A DNA stretch of 64,000 nucleotides from Paenibacillus bovis (lineage in GTDB: Bacteria; Bacillota; Bacilli; Paenibacillales; Paenibacillaceae): positions 2,225,501 to 2,289,500 of the forward strand of contig NZ_CP013023.1 in the NCBI RefSeq assembly GCF_001421015.2. Reading direction: 5' to 3'. Position numbers and translations under genes: made by a program. The notes under the pieces were generated by a model. It ran no database searches. It saw only the letters and a program-made list of their open reading frames with translations, and was not told where the DNA came from. Shown here in pieces: positions 17,892 through 25,931 of this stretch (position 1 is its first letter; the number at the start of each line of letters is the position of its first letter).

Positions 17892-18767
17892 GTGAACAAC
17901 AATGCGGTACAAGGCTGGAAAAAGACAGTTGCAGTATGGGTAAGCAGTACAGTGATGGCAGGATCATTCCTGATGGTACAGCCTTCGACTACGGTTGAAG
18001 CTGCTGCCAATATGACTCCGAGTTACGAAGTCAAATTCGTGCTGAATCAGGACGTGCTGGACCCGGATTCCACGCCGGATGCAGAATTGAGCAGTGCCTT
18101 TGCATTGCCAGGCAGCGGCCAAAAAATCGCTGTCGAGTATTTTGATACAAATAATCAAAATCTGGATGAGCAGGGCTGGAATGTACGTCTGCGCAAAAAA
18201 GAAGACAAAAAGAATTATGAAATCACATACAAAAAGCGTTATGCAGTCACCAATGGAGATATCAATGCTGCTCTGACCCAGGCGAACCGGGAAGGCTTTG
18301 ATGCCGATGATACCAACTATGAAGCCGAGATTGACTGGGGATATGGCAAGCAGACACTGAGCCTGTCCAACGACAAGGATGTCAAAGCCCCTGACTCCAA
18401 AGCAACGCTGCCGTCGGATTCCAAAGCACTCTCCATGATCCTGGATAAACTTCCCGGCAAACTGGATGACTGGAACAACCAATCCCACTGGGGCAAGCAG
18501 CAGCTGGAAGATTCACGCGCCTATGGTCCTGTAATGGCGAGCAAATACAAAGGTACATGGAATGGTATCGAAGTGGATGTGGAAGTATGGCCGATCCGCA
18601 GTGCCGACGGTTCCGGTACCGAGCCGGTTATCGAAATTTCCTTCAAGGCAGATGAATATGCAGATGCTGCATCCAATCGCCAGAAGCTGATGGATTATCT
18701 GAACAAGGAAGGCTGGCTTGTACCCCAGGATTCCCTTAAAACACAGCTCGTACTGGATCGTTATTGA
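17892..18767 (+). CDS. Secreted CYTH-domain-like protein
   Basis: 291 residues. An export signal covers about residues 1-38 (TVAVWVSSTVMAGSFLMV, cleavage near TTVEAAA-N). The mature part has the beta-strand pattern of CYTH/triphosphate-tunnel proteins: YEVKFVLNQDVL near the N-terminus, VEYFDTNNQNLDEQGWNVRL, RKKEDKKNYEITYKKRY and NYEAEIDWGYG. Cytosolic CYTH enzymes hydrolyse triphosphates or make cAMP; a secreted form is unusual, and only part of the usual ExExK motif is visible. GTG at 17892 follows GGGGAG at 6 nt. Function unknown; the fold call is moderate. Confidence 0.6.
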   Translation: MNNNAVQGWKKTVAVWVSSTVMAGSFLMVQPSTTVEAAANMTPSYEVKFVLNQDVLDPDSTPDAELSSAFALPGSGQKIAVEYFDTNNQNLDEQGWNVRLRKKEDKKNYEITYKKRYAVTNGDINAALTQANREGFDADDTNYEAEIDWGYGKQTLSLSNDKDVKAPDSKATLPSDSKALSMILDKLPGKLDDWNNQSHWGKQQLEDSRAYGPVMASKYKGTWNGIEVDVEVWPIRSADGSGTEPVIEISFKADEYADAASNRQKLMDYLNKEGWLVPQDSLKTQLVLDRY

Positions 18768-18818
18768 TTGTGGGATGATAAGCAGGTTGTGCAAATCAAA
18801 TAAGTACGTAACATGAAT

Positions 18819-18858
18819 AAACAGGCAGGATACTCCTATGCGGAATTCCTGCCTGTTT
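18819..18858. terminator. Bidirectional terminator
   Basis: A perfect 12-bp stem, AAACAGGCAGGA / TCCTGCCTGTTT, between converging genes. Confidence 0.88.
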
Positions 18859-18862
18859 ATAG

Positions 18863-19696
18863 TTATTGTTCGGTATATAGTTTGCGGGAACCGATAGATT
18901 GAACCGGACGGTGATTATCGGGGAAAATAGTCGCAAAACGCTGAATCTGATCCTTGGATAGCTGAATGGGCTGCTGCAGGACGGTCCAGCTCACATGTTC
19001 GGTACAAGGCGGAGTAGTGAGCGAGCCGGTATAATGAACCGCATGATGATCAGCTGGCAGCAGATGGGACAGCTGCACTGGTTCTGTCAAAGGAATGGCC
19101 TGTTCACTCTCATGATCCGGCAAATGCTCCCAAAGCTGGCGGAAAGCACGGTTGGCATTGCCTGGCTGGATAAGTACACCCAGAACCGCACTCTGACCGT
19201 CTGCGCTTTTATGTACCAGATGCAGCTCCATCGCTGCGTTTTTGCCATCAATCTGATGCTCGCTCGGATGATGGAAATGGAACTGGACCAGCGTATATTT
19301 TTGTCCTTCGATCGTGATATAGTTATCGGTATTCTGTACATTGACCTGAACAGTATGCCCATTATTGATCACGGTCACCGGCGTAGTGCCATAATGAATA
19401 TCGACCGGATGTACAGTGGCAGAAGGCACCAGCTGCGCATGTTCGATATCAATCGGGGATTGCTGCTGACCGGTACGACAGGTGGAGAAGGCGGTCTCAA
19501 GTTCTGCCCAGTGGGTAGGCCCGTGCTCCTGATCATAAGACCAGTGAGGAACTGTTGCAGCAGTATCAGCTGAATGTGCAGCCGAAGCAGCTACAGCGGG
19601 AGTATGTACGGATGACACCGCCTGGTTGGTCTGCCCACAGCCTGTAAGCAGCAGTATAGTTGCCGACAGTGCAGTATATTGCCATTTTCGATTCAT
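18863..19696 (-). CDS. Alpha-type carbonic anhydrase lipoprotein
   Basis: 277 residues. The lipobox LLTGC places Cys20 as the lipidated residue, so it is anchored outside the membrane. The alpha-carbonic anhydrase fold is clear: HWSYDQEHGPTHWAEL, QQQSPIDI, zinc ligands His140 and His142 in QFHFHHPSEH and His159 in ELHLVHK, then YTGSLTTPPCTEHVSW. It interconverts CO2 and bicarbonate at the cell surface. Cys73 and Cys~220 could form the usual disulphide. Monocistronic by context. Confidence 0.95.
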   Translation of the reverse strand: MNRKWQYTALSATILLLTGCGQTNQAVSSVHTPAVAASAAHSADTAATVPHWSYDQEHGPTHWAELETAFSTCRTGQQQSPIDIEHAQLVPSATVHPVDIHYGTTPVTVINNGHTVQVNVQNTDNYITIEGQKYTLVQFHFHHPSEHQIDGKNAAMELHLVHKSADGQSAVLGVLIQPGNANRAFRQLWEHLPDHESEQAIPLTEPVQLSHLLPADHHAVHYTGSLTTPPCTEHVSWTVLQQPIQLSKDQIQRFATIFPDNHRPVQSIGSRKLYTEQ

Positions 19697-19926
19697 GATA
19701 ATCCTTCTTTCTGCTAAAATGATAATAGATTCACATTGTAAAATAATACATATTATGAATTAAATGAGAAATGAGAACCGTCACATTCCAACAGAAATCA
19801 AAAAGCAGAAGAAGGCGAAAAGAGCCGAAGACAGGAAAGCAGGAAAACACAGCAGAAATTAAAACAAGTTCGCTTTGCAGTGCAAGAACAGACTCTATAT
19901 GAATGGGGACGGTAGGAATGTTAAAC

Positions 19927-20403
19927 ATGATAATAAGACCCGCACAATCCGGTGATTACGAGCAGGTACTGGATCTGATGATTCAGCTTCATCAGCTGCA
20001 TTCCACAGCACGTCCGGATATTTACCGCTCGGTTGAAGTTCCTTCGTCTGCCGAACAGTATGACAAGCAGCTGCAGCAGCCGGATCATTATCTCTATATT
20101 GCAGAAGATCCGGATACCGGACAGACGGCCGGCTATCTGGCTGTGCAGCTTCAACAGAACCAGGGAAGTGATCATATGATGGATCGCCGTGTTTTATTTA
20201 TTAATGAAATTGTAGTGAATCATGTGATCCGTGGCAGGGGAATTGGCAGACAGATGTTTGACTATGTCAAAGAATTGGCCGCTTCACTGGAAGTTCAGAG
20301 TATTGAACTGAATGCGGCGGTATTCAATGAGCAGGCTCTGGCTTTTTATGAAGGGCTGGGGATGAAGTCGCGTAGTATACGGATGGAGTATGAATTGGAG
20401 TAG
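19927..20403 (+). CDS. GNAT-family N-acetyltransferase
   Basis: A 158-residue single-domain acetyltransferase. Motif A is visible as INEIVVNHVIRGRGIGRQMF (acetyl-CoA pyrophosphate loop RGRGIG) and the C-terminal NEQALAFYEGLGMKSRSIRM is the usual GNAT end. ATG at 19927 is chosen because AGGA lies 9 nt before it; in-frame ATGs at 19903 and 19918 have worse ribosome sites. Substrate unknown. Confidence 0.85.
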   Translation: MIIRPAQSGDYEQVLDLMIQLHQLHSTARPDIYRSVEVPSSAEQYDKQLQQPDHYLYIAEDPDTGQTAGYLAVQLQQNQGSDHMMDRRVLFINEIVVNHVIRGRGIGRQMFDYVKELAASLEVQSIELNAAVFNEQALAFYEGLGMKSRSIRMEYELE

Positions 20404-20460
20404 CATCAAAGTACAACAGAAGATATGGGAGAAGATAGGAAAAAGAATAGATAGGCATAA

Positions 20461-20493
20461 AAAAGAAGCTCCTCTGCGAAAGGAGCTTCTTTT
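20461..20493. terminator. Bidirectional terminator
   Basis: AAAAGAAGCTCCT paired with AGGAGCTTCTTTT around a 7-nt loop, between two converging genes. Confidence 0.92.
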
Positions 20494-20501
20494 AATACGA
20501 A

Positions 20502-20795
20502 TTAGTAGCTGGTACCTGTAGAATACTGGCTCAGACCTGCGATTGCTGCGCCGAACAGAACAGAAAATATAATCGACACGACGATACCGATAACCATCCA
20601 GATCAATGTTGCTTTGGCATAATTGGATTTGGAAAGTTTGGCATTGCCACCGAATGCCCATATAAACAGCATTACAAGGTTTACAACAGGAATAGCTACC
20701 AAAAGCATGGTAATCATCCATTCCTTGAAGCTTACTACTCCCGTGTTATATCCTGGCTGACCCGGTGGATAGTTGTCTTGTGGTAAATTGCTCAT
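20502..20795 (-). CDS. Small two-helix membrane protein
   Basis: 97 residues. A Pro/Gly/Tyr-rich N-terminus (NYPPGQPGYNTG) is followed by helix 1 (about 25-48, MLLVAIPVVNLVMLFIWAF), a short loop GGNAKLSKSNYAKA and helix 2 (about 63-88). This arrangement is common in uncharacterised Bacillota proteins. It has a good ribosome site (GAGGGG) and its own terminator. Function unknown. Confidence 0.75.
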   Translation of the reverse strand: MSNLPQDNYPPGQPGYNTGVVSFKEWMITMLLVAIPVVNLVMLFIWAFGGNAKLSKSNYAKATLIWMVIGIVVSIIFSVLFGAAIAGLSQYSTGTSY

Positions 20796-21123
20796 GAAAA
20801 ATACCCCTCTCGATTATGTATATTAATAAATAAATCTAAGAACGTTTACCATTATACAAGGAGTTACCTAAAAATGACAAGTAAGTAAGTTTAAAATTCC
20901 AATGCTTATTTCATACAGTTTTGAAATCAACTCAGAAACAAAGCAAATATCAAAAATCGTCTGGTAGCAAACGGCACATACCTGCACAGTAATCACTTTC
21001 TTTATAATCTTGTACGAAATTATAATCTTTACAAAAAGAAAAGGGTAAGACATACTATAACTAAGTTTTTTGATCGGAATTAAAAGAAAAATCTTATTCA
21101 TCCTTATATCCGTATAAAAACTA
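20796..21123. other. AT-rich gap without a recognised gene
   Basis: The first part of the 731-nt gap before the EamA gene. I see no supported gene or RNA; a 77-codon minus-strand reading frame here has no family features and is dismissed. Confidence 0.5.
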
Positions 21124-21152
21124 TTGCAAGTTACTAAAAGTATCTTTATAAT
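21124..21152 (+). promoter_or_regulatory. Sigma-A promoter of the FMN-riboswitch transcript
   Basis: TTGCAA, 17-nt spacer, TATAAT, about 85 nt before the riboswitch aptamer. Confidence 0.75.
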
Positions 21153-21236
21153 GAGACATATTGAAAGATTAACCTATGGAAATTTCAAAAAGGATTCTCA
21201 GGGTTAATAAGAAACGTATTCTACTAATCGAATAGA

Positions 21237-21384
21237 GATCTTCGGGGTAAGGTGAAATTCCTGACCGGCGGTGATTGCCGACAATAGTCAGCAGCAGCCC
21301 GCGACTCACTGCTTTGTTTATCAAGCAGATGACTGATCTGGTGCAAATCCAGAGCCGACGGTAAAGTCCGGATGGGAGAAGATC
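21237..21384 (+). promoter_or_regulatory. FMN riboswitch (RFN element)
   Basis: Closing stem P1 is GATCTTC / GAAGATC. Inside are the conserved RFN segments: CGGGGTAAGGTGAAATTCC, GACCGGCGGTGAT, a variable arm, then ATCTGGTGCAAATCCAGAGC, CGACGGTAAAGTCCGGATG. FMN binding normally switches off riboflavin genes. Here the only gene downstream is an EamA transporter, so this is predicted to control uptake. Confidence 0.95.
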
Positions 21385-21438
21385 AATAAATAGGCTTATG
21401 CCGGTTTCTTCAATGATGCCGCATACGTTTATTTGATC

Positions 21439-21476
21439 AAGCCCCTGACTGTCGAATTTTCGATATCAGGGGCTTT
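21439..21476 (+). terminator. Expression-platform hairpin of the riboswitch
   Basis: AAGCCCCTGA paired with TCAGGGGCTT, followed by TTTCC. It lies between the aptamer and the coding start. The T run is short, so either termination or an anti-terminator partner is possible. Confidence 0.6.
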
Positions 21477-21526
21477 CCGCATTAAGATCTCCTATTCAAA
21501 TTCTAATCATACGAGGAGTTTGAATT

Positions 21527-22507
21527 ATGGAAAATGCCAACGTACGTATCCAATCTGCATCATCTGCCAAACAACGTCATATCAAAAGTGGGTTCTGGCT
21601 CGTCTTTATCGGAGCAGCCTTGTGGGGCGTTGACCCACTGTTCCGGATCATCTTGCTCGAATCCTTTACATCTACCCAGATTGTTCTGCTGGAGCATCTG
21701 GTGGCATTGCTGTTCGCTGCACCTATTCTATGGATCAATCGGCATGAACTGCGCGGTCTGAAATGGCAGCATGTCGGTGCGCTGTTGTTCCTGTCCTGGG
21801 GCGGCTCGGCGCTGGCGACCGTCCTGTTCACGATGGGACTCGCGCATGGAGATCTGAACGCTGTTCTGCTGCTGCAAAAGCTGCAGCCGATCTTTGCGAT
21901 CGTGCTCGCTCGTCTGCTGCTCAAGGAAATGCTGCCGCGCGGATTTGGCTGGCTGTTCGTACTGGCACTAGGCGGTACGTATCTGCTGACATTCGGCTTT
22001 ACGATTCCAATCGGTCACATGGGTGATTTTGCACAGGTCGGTTCATTGCTGGCACTGGGTGCAGCAGCATTATGGGGTGGTTCTACTGTAATGGGCCGCC
22101 TGATGGTCGGTAAAATGAAATACGAGACTGTAACATCGCTGCGTTTTATTTTGGCGATTCCGCTGCTGCTGTTTATGACACTGAATGAAAATGCAGCCTG
22201 GAGCCTGCCAGCCGGCGCGCTGCCGGTTACCCTTGTTATTGTGAATCTGCTCGGTCAAGCGCTGCTGCCCGGTCTTCTCAGTCTGCTGATGTACTACAAA
22301 GGGTTGTCGACCACCAAAGCATCCGTAGCTACACTGGCTGAACTTAGCTTCCCGATGGTGGGTGTGCTGATCAACTGGATCGTATATCAACAGATCGTAA
22401 CCTGGTCCCAGCTGCTCGGCTTCCTGCTGATCTGGGGTGTATTGTTTGTTATTTCCCGTCAGCAGCAACCTTCCGAAGCGAAAAATTCGGTGCCGATGAC
22501 GTCTTGA
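21527..22507 (+). CDS. EamA/DMT-family transporter, predicted riboflavin-related
   Basis: 326 residues with about ten membrane helices in two EamA repeats (first WLVFIGAALWGVDPLFRIIL, second GSLLALGAAALWGGSTVMG). The fold is that of drug/metabolite transporters. The FMN riboswitch just upstream gives the strongest clue: the cargo should be riboflavin or a related flavin or analogue, as for RibN-type EamA proteins of proteobacteria. The usual carrier in Bacillota is RibU, so this is an alternative route. Its ribosome site ACGAGGAG precedes ATG. Direction of transport is not shown by sequence. Confidence 0.82.
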   Translation: MENANVRIQSASSAKQRHIKSGFWLVFIGAALWGVDPLFRIILLESFTSTQIVLLEHLVALLFAAPILWINRHELRGLKWQHVGALLFLSWGGSALATVLFTMGLAHGDLNAVLLLQKLQPIFAIVLARLLLKEMLPRGFGWLFVLALGGTYLLTFGFTIPIGHMGDFAQVGSLLALGAAALWGGSTVMGRLMVGKMKYETVTSLRFILAIPLLLFMTLNENAAWSLPAGALPVTLVIVNLLGQALLPGLLSLLMYYKGLSTTKASVATLAELSFPMVGVLINWIVYQQIVTWSQLLGFLLIWGVLFVISRQQQPSEAKNSVPMTS

Positions 22508-22557
22508 TCGGAACGGATCAATAGTCGATTTTCCTATAAAGTATGTTATAAACATCC

Positions 22558-22618
22558 AAAAAGCTCCTGTCTGTTCACCACCGTTATACGGAAGAGTGAA
22601 TAGACAAGAGCTTTTTTT
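22558..22618 (+). terminator. Rho-independent terminator after the EamA gene
   Basis: AAAAGCTC...GTCT paired with AGAC...GAGCTTTT and a run of seven T. The next 217 nt, up to the GH43 gene end, hold nothing I can name. Confidence 0.8.
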
Positions 22619-22835
22619 AAATGTACGGATAGTTCAATTAACCGGCTGCCTCATGACATACTGCGCGTTATAGAAATTTGATTTTACTGCGAGGGATATG
22701 GGTTTGCCATACATATATTCCGGTCGATGGCACAGTCGGTTAATGAGTGGGGCTGATTGTATTTTATCGGCGGATTCATCATCTTATCCATATAGCTGCA
22801 TATTCCCGTATGGTAAAGCAAGTTAATAAAACGGA

Positions 22836-24275
22836 TTATTTGCGACTGTTGACTGGCACGATATCAAAGAAATCAATCTCTCCGTAACCGTCCCCCTTGG
22901 AGAAACGAATCGTATGCTGCCCACGATCAAGTACCAACAGCTGAGTGGAGAGTCCCCAGTTTTCCCAGCCTTTATTGGTAATATAAAAAGGCGTCGGAGC
23001 CGCGCCATCTACCGACAGCATTAATGTGGACCAATCCATTCCTGTCGTACCATTGGCGGTGCGGGCAGAGAGAATATACTGACCATCTGCCGGGATTTTG
23101 ATTGTATACTCTGCATAGCTGTCCGGTTGATCGATATGTCCGGCTTTGGAGCCGCGCGAGCCATTTTCACTGGAAGAAGCATAGGCACCACCACCGAATA
23201 CGGCATGTTCTGCTTCATAGCGGGTATGCTTGGGTTCGCCGGAAGGCAAGCTGACCTGCTCATTGGCAGCTATCGGTTCATCCAGATCCGGTGTGCCATC
23301 TCGATTCCAGTCAAATTCCTGTGCACGGATCTCGCGATTCCATCCGGATCCGTCAAATTTGGCAGCATGGTAGATAATCCAGTCCTCACGTCCATCCGGG
23401 GAAGTGGTGAGAGAAGCATGACCCGGTCCATACACGCCATTGGCAGAGGCGAATACCGGCTTGTCCTTTTTGTTCCAGGAAGAAGGTTTGAGCAGATCGC
23501 TGCGAGTATCAGCGGTGATCAGACCGAGTGAATAGTCATTGGTCCAGCTGCCGCTGGCAGAGTAGAGCAGATTGATCGTGCGGCCTTTGACATAGACCTG
23601 TGGGCCTTCATTAACGTTGGGCTGATGATTGGTCTCCCAGGCATATTCCGGATGGGCAATCTCTACCCGTTCCGAACTGATCGTCCATGGATTGCTCATC
23701 CGGGCGATGTACAGACGCTGGCTGACATTTTCACTGCCTTCCCAGCCGGACCAGATATAGTACAGCTGACCTTTGACCTCGAATGCGGTACCGTCAATGC
23801 CCCAGCGGTTGGTAGCATCGGTGATCTGTCCTTTGTCTGTCCAGGTACCCTGCATGGGATTGGCAGAGGTATTTTCCATGACATACATGCGGTGATTGGC
23901 ATTGTCGCCGTCATCCTTGGCGTAATAGATGTACCAGGCACCCTGCAGATAATGAATCTCCGGAGCCCATACATTTTGTCCACCGGTCGCAATCTCGCGC
24001 TTCTCGGCGGCATCGATACCTGTGATCGTGGAAGACTTCCAGATAGTCACGTTATTGCCGGTGGTTTTGGTAAAATAATAAAATCCGTCGCTGTGTTTGT
24101 ACATCCATGGGTCTGCGCCATCCTGCATAATGACGGAATAGAATTTTTTGGTCGAATTGGACTTGCTCGTATGTGCTTTGTCAGCGGAGGCCATGCCTGT
24201 GTAACTGCTGCTAAGTATCAATACAGCCATTATAAATAGGAATCCCCCTTTAATAATAAGTCGATACGATTTCAT
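22836..24275 (-). CDS. Secreted GH43 glycosidase with C-terminal CBM6/35-like module
   Basis: 479 residues. A signal peptide (about 1-31, GGFLFIMAVLILSSS, ending MASA-D) sends it out of the cell. The five-bladed GH43 domain carries the expected catalytic set: Asp55 (DGADPWMYK, base), Asp161 (WGIDGTAF, pKa modulator) and Glu223 (NVNEGPQV, acid). From residue ~352 (RYEAEHAVFGGGAY) to the end is a beta-sandwich carbohydrate-binding module. The nearest activity class is alpha-L-arabinofuranosidase or a related exo-enzyme, but specificity is not proven. It diverges from the sensor operon and has a cre-like site near its start. Confidence 0.88.
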   Translation of the reverse strand: MKSYRLIIKGGFLFIMAVLILSSSYTGMASADKAHTSKSNSTKKFYSVIMQDGADPWMYKHSDGFYYFTKTTGNNVTIWKSSTITGIDAAEKREIATGGQNVWAPEIHYLQGAWYIYYAKDDGDNANHRMYVMENTSANPMQGTWTDKGQITDATNRWGIDGTAFEVKGQLYYIWSGWEGSENVSQRLYIARMSNPWTISSERVEIAHPEYAWETNHQPNVNEGPQVYVKGRTINLLYSASGSWTNDYSLGLITADTRSDLLKPSSWNKKDKPVFASANGVYGPGHASLTTSPDGREDWIIYHAAKFDGSGWNREIRAQEFDWNRDGTPDLDEPIAANEQVSLPSGEPKHTRYEAEHAVFGGGAYASSSENGSRGSKAGHIDQPDSYAEYTIKIPADGQYILSARTANGTTGMDWSTLMLSVDGAAPTPFYITNKGWENWGLSTQLLVLDRGQHTIRFSKGDGYGEIDFFDIVPVNSRK

Positions 24276-24299
24276 TCAGCCAACCCCTTTCTTCAATTA

Positions 24300-24314
24300 T
24301 TAAAACGCTTACAT
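24300..24314 (-). promoter_or_regulatory. cre-like catabolite site before GH43
   Basis: On the minus strand ATGTAAGCGTTTTAA, one mismatch from the TGWAANCGNTNWCA consensus for CcpA. It lies 25 nt before the GH43 start, so CcpA binding would repress in glucose. The rest of the 24276-24587 divergent gap has no other clear element. Confidence 0.55.
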
Positions 24315-24587
24315 TTAGAACTTTACAGTAGACCTCTTCCAGCGAACAGGACAATATTTTGGAAGAATGGACATTCCATTGGAGATTGTACGGCAGCGCA
24401 TTCCCAAAAAGAAAAGAAGCAGTTATACTTCCTTGCCAACAGGTAGATGTGGTTGGAAGACATCGACATTAGTCTAGCGATCATCTATAGAGTTGCCGCA
24501 GAATTATAATAATCGTTTTTTGGACAGAAGCAGTAAGTAGTAAGCAATAGGCAGGATATATATTTCATTTTATAAAGGAGGCAGCCG

Positions 24588-25928
24588 ATGCGACAGCAAC
24601 GGAAATATTATGGAACTCCCGGACGCAGGCTGTGGATACTGGCAGTGGCAGCAGTGCTGCTGTTGCTGCTGGCTTATAGTGTGTATGCGCTGGAATCCAA
24701 CCGAAGGCAGGATACGGTCCATCCGTCATCCGGAGAGAAGGATGCCCAAATCATCCCGATTACATTCTGGACACCATTTAGTGGCGGGGATATTTCGTTT
24801 ATGCAGGAGTTGGTCCAGCAGTATAACGATCAGAATCCTGATCATATCCGGGTAACGATGAAAAATAACAAACTGGACGATTATTATACCAAACTGTCTA
24901 CAGCTATCGTGACCGAAGAGGCGCCGGATGTGGCAGTTGTACATGCCTCGATGTATGCGCAATATGTGCCAGCGCGTTTTATAACCGATATTAGCGCTGC
25001 TGCTGCATCTGCCGGTGTACAGTGGGATCGTTACAATCCATCGATTCTGCAGCGTACCGTCATACAGGGTGACCATTATGGTCTGCCGCTGGATACCCAT
25101 TTCAGTGTGCTGTATTACAACAAGAAATGGCTGCAGCAGGCAGGTGTCTACAAGGATGGGCAGATCATTATGAAGCCCGGGGAAAAAGGGTTTATGGAAT
25201 TCCTGCAGACGATACAGCGCAAGGTACCTGATACTGTAGCTCCACTGGCCGTACCCAATGTGCGAATTGATTCGCTCTGGCTGTGGTGGTCGCTCTATGC
25301 ACAGATGCAAGATGGCGGTGTGCTGTATACTCCGGATAGCAGCCGTGCAGCTTTGAATATGCCAGCTGCCAGACAGTCGCTGGAGCTGGTCGCTTCCCTG
25401 TATGATCAGCATTTGATTCCGCCAGATATCAGCAATGCAACCAGCCAGTTTGCCCAGGGACAGGCAGCGCTGCTGTTTTTGGGCGTCTGGTCGATCGGTT
25501 CATTTGAGCAGGTAGAAGGACTGGATTTTGGCGTAATGCCTTTTCCGCAGATTTATGATCATCCAGGCTCCTGGGGAGATGCGCATACGCTGGCATTTCC
25601 GGCACATAGCGAACAGAATCCCGAGCGTCTGGCTGCCGCTCTGAAGTTTGCGCAGTGGCTCACCGAGCACGGTGCTGTATGGGGCAAAGCAGGGCATGTG
25701 CCTGCTGTACGGGATCAGGCGGCATCGGAGGAATATCTTTCGCTGCCTTATCGGCGGGAATATGCAGAAGCTGCGAATAGCGTGGAATATTTCCCGGAGC
25801 ATCCCAAGCAAAGTGAAGTCAGCGATGCACTTGTCAATGAACTGGAGAAGCTCTGGTACCGCAAGCAGACAGTCGATCAGATGCTGAATCGGCTGGAGCC
25901 TCTGATCAATGGCATTTTAAAGGAGTAA
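24588..25928 (+). CDS. Membrane-tethered solute-binding protein, likely sensor partner
   Basis: 446 residues. Instead of a lipobox it has an uncleaved-looking N-terminal helix (about 14-34, LWILAVAAVLLLLLAYSVYA), so it should stay in the membrane. The rest is a family-1 sugar-binding protein: ITFWTPFSGGDISFMQELVQ, PLDTHFSVLYYNKKW, DFGVMPFPQIYD. It is a clear paralogue of the transport lipoprotein at 29649-30941, with which it shares FWTPFSGGD and most later motifs. It lies 3 nt before the histidine kinase, so it probably presents sugar to the kinase rather than to the permeases. Ribosome site AAAGGAGG. Confidence 0.85.
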   Translation: MRQQRKYYGTPGRRLWILAVAAVLLLLLAYSVYALESNRRQDTVHPSSGEKDAQIIPITFWTPFSGGDISFMQELVQQYNDQNPDHIRVTMKNNKLDDYYTKLSTAIVTEEAPDVAVVHASMYAQYVPARFITDISAAAASAGVQWDRYNPSILQRTVIQGDHYGLPLDTHFSVLYYNKKWLQQAGVYKDGQIIMKPGEKGFMEFLQTIQRKVPDTVAPLAVPNVRIDSLWLWWSLYAQMQDGGVLYTPDSSRAALNMPAARQSLELVASLYDQHLIPPDISNATSQFAQGQAALLFLGVWSIGSFEQVEGLDFGVMPFPQIYDHPGSWGDAHTLAFPAHSEQNPERLAAALKFAQWLTEHGAVWGKAGHVPAVRDQAASEEYLSLPYRREYAEAANSVEYFPEHPKQSEVSDALVNELEKLWYRKQTVDQMLNRLEPLINGILKE

Positions 25929-25931
25929 ATC

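Noticed and set aside
20868..21101. 77-codon minus-strand reading frame
   Set aside because: AT-rich, no ribosome site worth noting, no family features; probably chance.
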